64,000 nucleotides of DNA from NCBI RefSeq assembly GCF_026241755.1, contig NZ_JAPJDA010000015.1, positions 1-64,000 on the forward strand, in the 5' to 3' direction. The DNA is from Salinimicrobium profundisediminis (lineage in GTDB: Bacteria; Bacteroidota; Bacteroidia; Flavobacteriales; Flavobacteriaceae). A program made the translations under genes and the position numbers. Shown here in pieces: positions 1-8,265 of this stretch; position 1 is the stretch's first letter; the number at the start of each line of letters is the position of its first letter. A model generated the notes under the pieces. That model was given only the letters and a program-made list of their open reading frames with translations, had not been told where the DNA came from and did not search any database.

Positions 1-77
1 CAGGTGAAAAAACCACTCCTTTAAATATCTACCAACAAAAAAGCCGCCTAAAAATTACTTTTCAGACAGCCTCTTTT

Positions 78-476
78 TTATGCGGTGATGAGAAAAATTC
101 CGAAGATTATGACCATAAAGTATCCCACAATTGTAAAGGCACCGGCATAATCGTTTGCCACCCGTTGGCCGAATAAGAGCATTAATAGCGTGATTGCGGC
201 AAGGCTGAGGGACCATAAGGCAAGGCTGGGGTCATTATTCACATATAAGGTAAAGATTCCTGCTAAGGCTGCGAAGCCTACAATAATTTCCAGGACCAGG
301 ATGATGCCCAGTAGCAGGGAAACCATACCTCCCATAAATGTACCTTTAAAGTGCCCGGTAAGCCATTCATAATTGCCACTCCAGTTGAACAATTTATCAA
401 GACCCGATTGTAAAAAGGTGATGATGGTAAATATAAGTATCAAGTATACCGGGATGTTCGGGATGAAATTGTCCAT
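78..476 (-). CDS. DoxX-like small integral membrane protein
   Basis: A 132-residue hydrophobic protein with about four membrane segments (roughly residues 8-24, 48-75, 85-103 and 110-131), the size and layout of the DoxX/DoxD-like family. The stretch with LQSGLDKLFNW just after the first helix resembles the start of DoxX-like proteins. The biochemical role of most such proteins is unknown, so no function is claimed. It starts at an ATG and lies 6 bases downstream of holB on the same strand, so the two are probably co-transcribed. The family call is by fold and size, not by a diagnostic motif. Confidence 0.65.
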   Translation of the reverse strand: MDNFIPNIPVYLILIFTIITFLQSGLDKLFNWSGNYEWLTGHFKGTFMGGMVSLLLGIILVLEIIVGFAALAGIFTLYVNNDPSLALWSLSLAAITLLMLLFGQRVANDYAGAFTIVGYFMVIIFGIFLITA

Positions 477-482
477 AATAAA

Positions 483-1631
483 CTAGTTTTTATGAATGAG
501 TCGGGTGAGTTTTATAGAAAGGTCGGTGAGGATGATCTTGGCATTTCCGTTTCTTTCTATGTGGTACATGGCGTCCTCGAGTTCTTTTGAGATCCCTGTA
601 ATGTTGTTTCCGGTGATGAAGGGGGCAAATTTCTCTAATTTGAATCCGCTGGTTTGAGGCTCCAAAAAAACGAGATCTTTTGCCTTATAGTTATACATGA
701 GCGCCTGCCTGAAGAAATCCATACAAAAGATAAGGAATTTCTTTTGTACTTCCCTTCCTGTTCCTGCTATCATTTCGCTCCAGGCGAGTAGATCGGCGAG
801 TGCAGTTTTATCTCCCCTGGCTTTAAAAGCAGTTCTCACCCACGAAATGAACCACTCTTCAAACTGTTCGTCACCCGAATGCTGCTTGAGAATGTGAAGG
901 GCGTTATTGTAATTTCCATTAGCCCTGTGAGAAATGGTCAATGCTTTAGCACGATCACACTGTTCCCTTTGCACAAGACCTTCGGCAATCACTGCCTCAT
1001 TAAGGGGTGGAAAATGAAGGACTTGACACCGGGACCTGATGGTTTGGATGATGCTCTCTTCTTCTTCAGTAATAAGTAGAAAAAGGGTTTTTTGAGGCGG
1101 TTCTTCTATGAGCTTCAGCAGTTTGTTGGCGCAACTGTCATTCATCTTCTCGGCCATCCATATGATCATGACCTTATAGCCACCTTCATATGACTTAAGC
1201 GAGAGCGATTTTACGATATCCTGCGCCTCATCTACGCCTATTTTACCTTGTTTATTCTCAATTCCCAGCTTTTGGTACCAGTCAAAAAGGTTCCCAAACG
1301 GTTCCTGTTGTACAAATTGCCGCCATTCTTCTGTAAAATGAGAAGAAACGGCATTTTTCTTTACCTTGTCATTGTTGGCTACGGGGTAGGCAAAATGGAG
1401 ATCGGGATGTGCCAGCCTGTTCATTTTCAGGTTACAGGATTCATTTCCGGTATTATTCTCGGCACCGGTGTTTTGGCACAATATGTATTGTGCATAGGCA
1501 ATGGCCATGGGGAGAGTTCCACTCCCCGAAGCACCTACAAATAACTGGGCATGAGGAATCCGGTTGTTATCTACCGTTGTGGTAAGGTGATTCTTTATGT
1601 GCGGAAGGCCTAAAACTTCAGAAAATAGCAT
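483..1631 (-). CDS. holB: DNA polymerase III subunit delta' (clamp-loader ATPase homologue)
   Basis: A 382-residue protein of the clamp-loader AAA+ family. N-terminal features are LFSEVLGLPHIKNHL and an altered P-loop region (GASGSGTLPMA), followed by the block KIGVDEAQDIVKSLSLKSYEGGYKVMIIWMAEKMNDSCANKLLKLIEEPP, which is characteristic of delta' and DnaX proteins. TIRSRCQ matches the SRC sensor motif. As a delta' subunit it would help load the sliding clamp at the replication fork. I placed the start at the ATG at 1631; the frame can be extended six bases to a TTG at 1637. The C-terminal part is divergent, as is usual in Bacteroidota. Confidence 0.88.
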   Translation of the reverse strand: MLFSEVLGLPHIKNHLTTTVDNNRIPHAQLFVGASGSGTLPMAIAYAQYILCQNTGAENNTGNESCNLKMNRLAHPDLHFAYPVANNDKVKKNAVSSHFTEEWRQFVQQEPFGNLFDWYQKLGIENKQGKIGVDEAQDIVKSLSLKSYEGGYKVMIIWMAEKMNDSCANKLLKLIEEPPQKTLFLLITEEEESIIQTIRSRCQVLHFPPLNEAVIAEGLVQREQCDRAKALTISHRANGNYNNALHILKQHSGDEQFEEWFISWVRTAFKARGDKTALADLLAWSEMIAGTGREVQKKFLIFCMDFFRQALMYNYKAKDLVFLEPQTSGFKLEKFAPFITGNNITGISKELEDAMYHIERNGNAKIILTDLSIKLTRLIHKN

Positions 1632-1701
1632 AAGCAAAGATATAATTTCTTCACACTTTTATATCTTAGAGAATTATTTAATTTAAGCTAAAATCAGCTG
1701 T

Positions 1702-2886
1702 ATGAAAACCATTAATGATTATAATTTTAAGGATAAAAAAGCCCTGATAAGGGTAGATTTCAATGTTCCGCTTAACGAGCAACAGGAAGTTGGTGACACC
1801 AGTCGTATTGAAGGTGCAAAACCAACCATAGATAAAATTTTGAAAGATGGCGGCAGCGCTATTCTTATGTCTCACCTGGGGCGACCAAAAGGTGTTGATA
1901 AAAAGAATTCCCTACAGCATATTGTGAAGAAAGTTTCAGAAATTCTTGGTGTAGAAGTGAAGTTTGTAGATGAATGTGTAGGCGAAAAGGCACAGCAAGC
2001 TGCAAAAGACCTTAAACCGGGAGAAGTACTGTTACTGGAGAATCTTAGATTCCATGCTGAAGAAGAAAAGGGAGATGAAGAATTCTCGAGGAAATTATCT
2101 ACTCTTGGAGACATTTATGTAAATGATGCCTTTGGAACAGCACACCGTGCTCACGCTTCTACTACTATCGTGGCTAATTATTTTGAAGATAAATGTGTGG
2201 GCGCCCTGCTAGGTAAAGAGATAGACAGTCTTGAAAAGGTTTTGGGGAGTTCAGAAAAACCTGTAACTGCAGTATTGGGGGGAGCCAAAGTATCTACCAA
2301 GATCACAGTTATTGAAAATATTCTTGACAAAATTGACCACCTGATTATTGGCGGCGGAATGACTTATACTTTTACTAAGGCAAAAGGCGGTACTATTGGC
2401 GATTCTCTTGTTGAGAATGATAAGCTTGAACTGGCGCTGGAGATCCTTAGAAAAGCTGAAGAAAAGGGAGTGAAAATCCATTTGCCTGTTGATGCGGTAA
2501 TAGCCGATTCTTTTTCGGAAGAAGCCGATACCAAAATAGTTTCGGTTGATGAAATTCCTGAAGGATGGATGGGACTTGATATAGGCCCTGACACAGTGAA
2601 GAAGTACGGACAAATTCTTGAAGAGTCTAAAACCATCTTGTGGAACGGCCCAATGGGAGTTTTTGAAATGCAGGCATTTGCAAAAGGAACTATTGCTGTA
2701 GGCGAGCATATTGCCGCAGCTACAAAAAAAGGAGCCTTCTCACTTGTAGGTGGAGGTGACTCTGTTGCCGCAGTTAAACAATTTGGTCTTGAAGACCAGG
2801 TAAGCTACGTTTCTACCGGTGGGGGAGCTATGCTCGAAATGCTGGAAGGAAAAAGTTTACCGGGAATTGAAGCGTTAAAAAAATAA
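1702..2886 (+). CDS. pgk: Phosphoglycerate kinase
   Basis: A 394-residue glycolytic enzyme converting 1,3-bisphosphoglycerate and ADP to 3-phosphoglycerate and ATP. Visible signatures are [11 protein letters not shown] near the N-terminus, [23 protein letters not shown], the hinge region [22 protein letters not shown] and the nucleotide-binding [13 protein letters not shown] near the C-terminus. Length is normal for bacterial Pgk. It diverges from holB across about 70 bases and is followed 55 bases later by the lytic transglycosylase gene. Cytoplasmic, housekeeping; nothing unusual seen. Confidence 0.97.
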   Translation: MKTINDYNFKDKKALIRVDFNVPLNEQQEVGDTSRIEGAKPTIDKILKDGGSAILMSHLGRPKGVDKKNSLQHIVKKVSEILGVEVKFVDECVGEKAQQAAKDLKPGEVLLLENLRFHAEEEKGDEEFSRKLSTLGDIYVNDAFGTAHRAHASTTIVANYFEDKCVGALLGKEIDSLEKVLGSSEKPVTAVLGGAKVSTKITVIENILDKIDHLIIGGGMTYTFTKAKGGTIGDSLVENDKLELALEILRKAEEKGVKIHLPVDAVIADSFSEEADTKIVSVDEIPEGWMGLDIGPDTVKKYGQILEESKTILWNGPMGVFEMQAFAKGTIAVGEHIAAATKKGAFSLVGGGDSVAAVKQFGLEDQVSYVSTGGGAMLEMLEGKSLPGIEALKK

Positions 2887-2941
2887 AGAGGTACGATAAT
2901 TGAAGGAAAAAAGTACTGTTTTTTGAAGAAATGACTTTAGG

Positions 2942-4513
2942 ATGAAACAAATTTTGCCATTTTTAATGCTACTCATGTCTGTAGCTGCTTTTGCCCAGGA
3001 CAAAAAAGAAGGGAAAAAGAATGTGGATGGACAGGAGAACAAAGAAACGGGCGATACCATAAGGCTTCCCGAACAGGACTTCTTCCTTTTACTAGATAGT
3101 GATGATGTAGACCTTGCTAATAAGGTACCGGTGCACAAGATCATCAAAGACTCTCTTATATTTGCCCTTTTAGACGACCCAGGAGCAGCCACTATAGACT
3201 CTCTATGGCAGCAGGAGTTGTTCGAATCCAGTTTATATATAGATTTGAAAGACTCTCTTCTAAACCAGGAATACAATGAAGTAGTTTTTGATGATCTTCC
3301 CACCGATACTTTGAAGTTAAGGCTGCAAAAGCTAAATGCTAAAACCCCTTTTAACGTTGAATACAACCCTTTGCTTGAGAATGTAATCAAATCCTACCTC
3401 AAGAGAAACAAGAAGGGAATGGAGCGCTTAATGGCTTTAAGCACCTATTATTTTCCCCTTTTTGAGCAGAAGCTGGATCTGTACAATATCCCGCTGGAAA
3501 TAAAATATCTTGCTATTGTAGAATCTGCCCTTAATCCTCGTGCGAGATCACGCGTGGGTGCAACAGGGCTTTGGCAGTTCATGTTTGCAACAGGAAAAAT
3601 GCACGGGCTTGATGTAAGCTCCTATGTAGATGAACGAATGGACCCAATTATGTCTACCGAAGCTGCTGCTGAATATCTTTCTACACTTTACCGGGTTTTT
3701 GAAGACTGGGATCTGGTTCTGGCCTCCTACAATTCAGGGCCGGGAAATGTTTCCAAGGCAATAAGGCGTAGTGGAGGTTCTACCAATTACTGGAATCTTC
3801 GGCCTTATCTTCCACGTGAAACAGCAGGGTATGTGCCCGCCTTCCTGGCTACTATGTACATTTTTGAATATGCCGAAGAACATGGTTTTCAGCCTCCTCA
3901 CCCCCGAACTACATATTTTGAGACCGATACTATTCATCCCAGGAAAATGCTCACTTTTGAGCAAATTTCACAGGTGACAGGAGTGGAAAAGGAAATGTTG
4001 CAGTTCCTCAATCCAAGTTATAAACTTGACGTCATTCCTTTTGTGGAAGATGAAAAATATAGCCTGCGCCTGCCCAGAAACAGGACCGGACTTTTTGTAA
4101 ATAATGAGGAAGCAATCTATGGGTATACACAGGCGCTTGAAGAAAAGAAAGAAGAAGCGCTACCACAGCTAATACAACCCGAATCTACAGTGAGATACCG
4201 GGTGCGAAGGGGTGATTACCTCGGGAAGATTGCCGAAAGGTATGGAGTAGGGGTAAGCCAGATCAAGCAGTGGAACAACTTGAGGAGCAATAACCTTAGA
4301 ATAGGACAAAGACTGCTTATTTACCCACGGAAAAATTCGGCTACAGCCGAAAATTCCTCTTCCTCCAGAATATATACTGTAAAACAAGGGGATTCTCTTT
4401 GGAGCATTTCGAAGAAATTTCCGGGGGTTACTGTAAAACAAATAAAGAGCCTGAATAATATGAACAGCAACCGGTTGAAACCCGGAATGAAATTAAAACT
4501 CTCAGACGGGTAA
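2942..4513 (+). CDS. Membrane-associated lytic murein transglycosylase, MltD-like, with two LysM domains
   Basis: A 523-residue exported protein: signal peptide about residues 1-19 ending in AFAQ, a low-complexity acidic linker, an SLT catalytic domain (about 145-330) and two C-terminal LysM repeats (RYRVRRGDYLGKIAERYGV and IYTVKQGDSLWSISKKF). In the SLT domain the VESALNPRARS motif gives the likely catalytic Glu194, followed by GATGLWQFM and LASYNSGPGNV, all typical of goose-lysozyme-type transglycosylases. It would cleave peptidoglycan glycan strands in the periplasm. It is followed 22 bases later by the DUF4837 lipoprotein and probably shares its transcript. Confidence 0.9.
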   Translation: MKQILPFLMLLMSVAAFAQDKKEGKKNVDGQENKETGDTIRLPEQDFFLLLDSDDVDLANKVPVHKIIKDSLIFALLDDPGAATIDSLWQQELFESSLYIDLKDSLLNQEYNEVVFDDLPTDTLKLRLQKLNAKTPFNVEYNPLLENVIKSYLKRNKKGMERLMALSTYYFPLFEQKLDLYNIPLEIKYLAIVESALNPRARSRVGATGLWQFMFATGKMHGLDVSSYVDERMDPIMSTEAAAEYLSTLYRVFEDWDLVLASYNSGPGNVSKAIRRSGGSTNYWNLRPYLPRETAGYVPAFLATMYIFEYAEEHGFQPPHPRTTYFETDTIHPRKMLTFEQISQVTGVEKEMLQFLNPSYKLDVIPFVEDEKYSLRLPRNRTGLFVNNEEAIYGYTQALEEKKEEALPQLIQPESTVRYRVRRGDYLGKIAERYGVGVSQIKQWNNLRSNNLRIGQRLLIYPRKNSATAENSSSSRIYTVKQGDSLWSISKKFPGVTVKQIKSLNNMNSNRLKPGMKLKLSDG

Positions 4514-4535
4514 TAGTCCCGCTTAAATTCGATCT

Positions 4536-5510
4536 ATGAAAAATTTTTTCGCTTTTTTTTCCGTTCTTTTTGTTTTAACCGGATGTGGTAATGGTAAAGA
4601 AGATCCAGTAGTGATTGCCAGTTCCTCCGGAAAGATCAACAACCTCACAGTGGTCATGGAAAACGACCTGTGGACGGGTGAGGTTGGAGAGGCTGTACGG
4701 CGTTACCTTGCTGCCCCGGTAGATGGGTTGCCGCAAGAAGAACCATTATTCTCCCTAAGCCAGATGCCACCTGAAGCTTACCAGGGTTTTGCAAGGAAGA
4801 ACAGGATATTTTTACATATTCAAAAAGGACAGGAACCTGGAATAAAAATGGCCGATGACGCTTATGCAAGGCCACAAAAAGGCATCCTTATCACAGGGGA
4901 GGATAATGAGCAAATCATTTCCCTAATTGATGAAAATGCTGAAAAGATCATTTCAACCTTTAAGAAAACAGAACTTGCCGAGCAGCAGCGCCGCATCAGG
5001 AAATCCCTTAAAAGTGATGAAAAGCTTGAAGAGCAGCTGGGTGTTTCTCTAAAGTTCCCCACAGCATACCGATACGCCAAGGAAACCGATGATTTTTTCT
5101 GGATCAGAAAAGATATTCCTACCGGCAGTATGGAAATTCTCGTGTATGAAGTGCCAAGGCATGTCATTGAAAAGGATACCAATATAGTGGGCAATATCAT
5201 TGAGATGCGTGATTCTATAGGGCAAGTCCATATTCCCGGAAGAGTTGATGGCAGCTATATGGTAACAGAATCTGCTTATGCTCCCTATCTTTTTGAATCT
5301 CAAATTGACGGAAAGTTTGCCTGGGAGTCTAAAGGGATCTGGGAAGTAAAAGGAGATTTTATGGGAGGCCCATTTATTAATTACGCTGTTCTGGATGAAG
5401 AAAATGACAGGTACGTAATTTTAGAAGGATTTGCCTTTTCACCATCGGCCCAAAAGAGGGAAAACATGATGGAGCTTGAAGCCATCCTCAAATCGGCAGA
5501 GATAAAATAA
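4536..5510 (+). CDS. DUF4837 family lipoprotein
   Basis: A 324-residue protein with a lipoprotein signal (lipobox LTGC, Cys17), so it is expected to be membrane-anchored. The mature sequence contains the block NNLTVVMENDLWTGEVGEAVR, FARKNRIFLHIQ and a C-terminal GPFINYAVLDEENDRYVILEGFAFSP, which I associate with the Bacteroidota-specific family DUF4837. Function is unknown. It sits downstream of the lytic transglycosylase, a conserved-looking pairing that suggests an envelope role, but that is inference. A strong hairpin terminator follows at 5533-5556. Confidence 0.8.
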   Translation: MKNFFAFFSVLFVLTGCGNGKEDPVVIASSSGKINNLTVVMENDLWTGEVGEAVRRYLAAPVDGLPQEEPLFSLSQMPPEAYQGFARKNRIFLHIQKGQEPGIKMADDAYARPQKGILITGEDNEQIISLIDENAEKIISTFKKTELAEQQRRIRKSLKSDEKLEEQLGVSLKFPTAYRYAKETDDFFWIRKDIPTGSMEILVYEVPRHVIEKDTNIVGNIIEMRDSIGQVHIPGRVDGSYMVTESAYAPYLFESQIDGKFAWESKGIWEVKGDFMGGPFINYAVLDEENDRYVILEGFAFSPSAQKRENMMELEAILKSAEIK

Positions 5511-5532
5511 CCAATAAGGTAGAAAACAAAAA

Positions 5533-5556
5533 AACCCAACGCAAGTTGGGTTTTTT
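5533..5556. terminator. Bidirectional rho-independent terminator
   Basis: An 8-bp perfect stem (AACCCAAC, loop GCAA, GTTGGGTT) is flanked by an A-run on the left and a T-run on the right. It lies between the convergent DUF4837 gene and tatA and can serve both strands. Confidence 0.9.
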
Positions 5557-5575
5557 ATTCCTATTGAAAGAAAAA

Positions 5576-5773
5576 TTATAATCTCTTTTTGTCCTCTTCG
5601 GGTTTGCTGGTAGGAGTATCATCTTTTGAAGCGTCTTTAAATTCTTTAATTCCGCTACCCAATCCTCTCATCAGTTCAGGGATTTTTCTTCCTCCAAACA
5701 ACAACAACACAACGATCACAATTAATATGATTTGTGGTGCTCCAATCTGCAATGGTATAAAAACTGCACTCAT
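5576..5773 (-). CDS. tatA: Sec-independent protein translocase TatA/E
   Basis: A 65-residue protein with one N-terminal membrane helix (about residues 12-25, [15 protein letters not shown]) and then the amphipathic helix [23 protein letters not shown], the standard TatA layout with the conserved [13 protein letters not shown] region. It forms the pore-like component of the twin-arginine pathway that exports folded proteins. I start at the ATG at 5773; an upstream in-frame TTG at 5782 is unlikely. The glycosylasparaginase at 60967 carries a Tat-like signal and would be a client. No tatC is in the window. Confidence 0.93.
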   Translation of the reverse strand: MSAVFIPLQIGAPQIILIVIVVLLLFGGRKIPELMRGLGSGIKEFKDASKDDTPTSKPEEDKKRL

Positions 5774-5792
5774 AATAATCAATTTAATGTTG

Positions 5793-5800
5793 CAAAGTTA
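5793..5800 (-). promoter_or_regulatory. Flavobacterial -7-like box upstream of tatA
   Basis: Read on the minus strand the sequence is TAACTTTG, matching the Bacteroidota consensus TAnnTTTG, about 20 bases before the tatA start. No clear -33 TTTG/TTG element is visible at the expected distance, so this is a weak call. Confidence 0.4.
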
Positions 5801-5860
5801 GTAATAAAACTTTAATCCATTTGTTTATGAGGGTATAAAACCTCTGTAAATATCTTTATA

Positions 5861-5868
5861 TATCTTTG
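5861..5868 (+). promoter_or_regulatory. Flavobacterial -7-like box upstream of the M23 peptidase
   Basis: TATCTTTG fits TAnnTTTG and overlaps the in-frame TTG at 5866. This argues that translation begins at the ATG at 5884 rather than at the TTG. A convincing -33 element is not seen. Confidence 0.4.
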
Positions 5869-5883
5869 CCTAAGGCATTAAAT

Positions 5884-6753
5884 ATGACAAAGAACACCGA
5901 ACATAAAAGAAATTTCAGGCAAAAGCTTCTGCATAAGTACAGGCTTGTTATTCTCAATGAAGACACATTTGAAGAAAAATTGTCTTTTAAACTTACCCGC
6001 CTTAACGTGTTTGTGGTAGTAACCCTTTCAGCAATTCTGCTAATTGCGGGCACCACAGTGCTTATTGCATTTACCGGGCTAAGAGAGTATATTCCCGGTT
6101 ATTCTTCTACCGAACTCCAACAAAGAGCTTTGAACCTTGCCTATAAAACCGATTCCCTCCAGACTGTGGTTGAGTTAAATAACCAATACCTGGCATCTAT
6201 AAAACGCGTGCTCTCTGGAGATGTTAAACCCGCAGAGTTCAATAGGGATTCACTTATGGAAGCTCACCGGTTAAGCGCAGATGAGGTAGATCTAAAACCT
6301 TCAAAAGAAGATAGCCTGCTTCGGGAAACCGTAGTGCAGGAAGATAAATATAACTTTCTCGAGACCGCTACCAGTCGTGCCAACTACGCATTATTTCCGC
6401 CTCTAAAAGGCCCTTTTTCGGAAGGATATAATATCAAGGATAAGCACTTTGGGGTAGACATTGTAGCGTCACATAACGCTCCCGTGAAAGCTGTAGCCGA
6501 TGGTACTGTCATTTTTTCGGGCTGGACTGCAGAGACAGGGAACGTCATTATTATAGAACACAGCTATGGTCTTATCTCTATTTACAAACACAACTCTTCC
6601 CTCACCAAAGAGCAGGGAGATAGAGTGTTAAAAGGAGAAGTGGTGGCCACGGCAGGTTCTACGGGTGAGTATTCTACCGGCCCGCACCTGCATTTTGAAC
6701 TTTGGAGCGAAGGCCGCCCTGTAAACCCCACAGATTTTATAGATTTTGAATAA
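5884..6753 (+). CDS. M23 family (LytM-type) metallopeptidase, inner-membrane anchored
   Basis: A 289-residue protein with a short basic cytoplasmic N-terminus, one membrane helix (about residues 38-60, rich in V/L/I), a periplasmic helical linker with a coiled-coil look (LQQRALNLAYKTDSLQTVVEL) and a C-terminal LytM domain. Zinc ligands are visible: His188 and Asp192 in HFGVD, and the HLH motif His268/His270. All ligands are present, so it should be an active peptidoglycan endopeptidase rather than a degenerate EnvC-like activator. The gene leads a tight run with the GH3-type ligase, the DUF6909-like gene and rfbBACD. Confidence 0.9.
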   Translation: MTKNTEHKRNFRQKLLHKYRLVILNEDTFEEKLSFKLTRLNVFVVVTLSAILLIAGTTVLIAFTGLREYIPGYSSTELQQRALNLAYKTDSLQTVVELNNQYLASIKRVLSGDVKPAEFNRDSLMEAHRLSADEVDLKPSKEDSLLRETVVQEDKYNFLETATSRANYALFPPLKGPFSEGYNIKDKHFGVDIVASHNAPVKAVADGTVIFSGWTAETGNVIIIEHSYGLISIYKHNSSLTKEQGDRVLKGEVVATAGSTGEYSTGPHLHFELWSEGRPVNPTDFIDFE

Positions 6754-6758
6754 AAAGT

Positions 6759-8261
6759 ATGTCAGTAAAATCATTTGCAGCTAAAATATTCGCAGCCTAC
6801 ATTCGGCGCCAAATTGATTCCTGGGCCACAAAGCCGGTAGAGACTCAAAAAAGGGTTTTTGAGCAGCTCTTAAAGAAGGCAGCGGACACCGAGTTTGGAA
6901 AAGATCACGGATTTAAGAATATCTCCAGCTACCGCGAGTATGCCGCTCGTGTGCCGGTAAGAGATTATGAAGAGCTAAAACCTTATGTAGAAAAGGTGGT
7001 TGCGGGCGAGAAAGATATTCTATGGCCAGGGAAACCTATCTACTTTGCCAAGACCTCAGGTACTACAAGTGGAGCGAAATATATTCCGTTGACCAAAGAA
7101 TCTATGCCTACACATATCGATGCAGCACGAAATGCGATTTTGTGCTACATCAATGACACCGGAAAAGCCGATTTTGTAGATGGAAAAATGATCTTTCTCC
7201 AGGGAAGCCCCGAGCTTGATGAGAAAAACGGTGTGAAACTGGGCAGGCTCTCCGGAATTGCGGCTCATTACGTTCCCGGCTACCTGCAACGCAACCGTAT
7301 GCCTTCCTGGGAGACAAATACTATTGAAGACTGGGAAACAAAGGTTGAAGCTATAGTAGATGAAACTGTAAAGGAGGATATGACCGTTATTAGCGGGATC
7401 CCTTCCTGGGTACAAATGTATTTTGAAAGGCTGCAGGCGCGCACAGGCAAAAAGGTGGGAGATATCTTTCCTAATTTCAACCTGTTCATTTACGGCGGAG
7501 TCAACTTTGAACCTTACCGTGCAAAATTTGAAAGTTTAATTGGCCGAAGGGTTGATAGTATTGAACTTTTTCCTGCTTCTGAAGGCTTTTTTGCATATCA
7601 GGACAGGCAGGATGAAAAGGGGATGTTACTATTGCTGGATTCAGGCATCTTCTACGAGTTTATTAAGGCTGATGAATTCTATTCTGGAAATCCGCGGCGG
7701 TACACCATTGGGGAAGTGGAGCTGGGAATTAACTACGTGATGATCATTTCTACCACGGCAGGTCTTTGGGCTTACGACCTGGGAGATACCATTCAGTTTA
7801 CCTCTCTGGCACCATACAGGGTGATCGTTTCAGGAAGAATAAAGCATTTTATTTCGGCTTTTGGAGAACACGTGATTGCCAAAGAAGTAGAGCAGGCCAT
7901 GCAGGAAGCCACGGCCGGCACAGGCATCCAGATCAGCGAATTCACAGTAGCACCACAAATCACTCCCGAAGGAGATCAACTGCCGTACCACGAATGGTTT
8001 ATTGAATTTGAGGAAGAACCCAAAGATTTAGATACTTTTGCAGTAGCATTAGACAAATCTCTTCAGCAGCAAAATTCCTATTATCTCGATTTGATAGAAG
8101 GCAAGATCCTTCAGCAATTAAAAATCAGCACTGTTCCCACAAATGGTTTTCAGCAATACATGAAATCCATTGGAAAACTGGGCGGGCAAAACAAATTACC
8201 AAGACTTTCCAACGATCGCAAGATTGCCGAAGTTTTGGAAAATATAAAAAACAGCAAATAA
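6759..8261 (+). CDS. GH3 auxin-responsive-type acyl-acid-amide synthetase family protein
   Basis: A 500-residue member of the GH3 branch of adenylate-forming enzymes (not the glycoside hydrolase family 3). Visible signatures are the P-loop-like FAKTSGTTSGAKYIPLT, the FPASEGFFAYQ region, and YDLGDTIQFTSLAPYRVIVSGRIKHFISAFGEHV, which is the conserved C-terminal ATP-binding part. Plant relatives conjugate carboxylic acids to amino acids; the substrate of bacterial members is unknown. It lies 5 bases after the M23 gene and 4 bases before the DUF6909-like gene. Confidence 0.88.
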   Translation: MSVKSFAAKIFAAYIRRQIDSWATKPVETQKRVFEQLLKKAADTEFGKDHGFKNISSYREYAARVPVRDYEELKPYVEKVVAGEKDILWPGKPIYFAKTSGTTSGAKYIPLTKESMPTHIDAARNAILCYINDTGKADFVDGKMIFLQGSPELDEKNGVKLGRLSGIAAHYVPGYLQRNRMPSWETNTIEDWETKVEAIVDETVKEDMTVISGIPSWVQMYFERLQARTGKKVGDIFPNFNLFIYGGVNFEPYRAKFESLIGRRVDSIELFPASEGFFAYQDRQDEKGMLLLLDSGIFYEFIKADEFYSGNPRRYTIGEVELGINYVMIISTTAGLWAYDLGDTIQFTSLAPYRVIVSGRIKHFISAFGEHVIAKEVEQAMQEATAGTGIQISEFTVAPQITPEGDQLPYHEWFIEFEEEPKDLDTFAVALDKSLQQQNSYYLDLIEGKILQQLKISTVPTNGFQQYMKSIGKLGGQNKLPRLSNDRKIAEVLENIKNSK

Positions 8262-8265
8262 AATT

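Noticed and set aside
1-77. Possible minus-strand terminator after the DoxX-like gene (A-run and T-run with GCC/GGC segments)
   Set aside because: The arms match only over the A/T runs plus one G-C pair with mismatches after that; too weak to call.
2251-2709. A 152-codon open frame on the minus strand inside pgk
   Set aside because: It lies fully antisense to a strongly conserved gene, has no recognisable motif and shows biased composition expected from a shadow frame.
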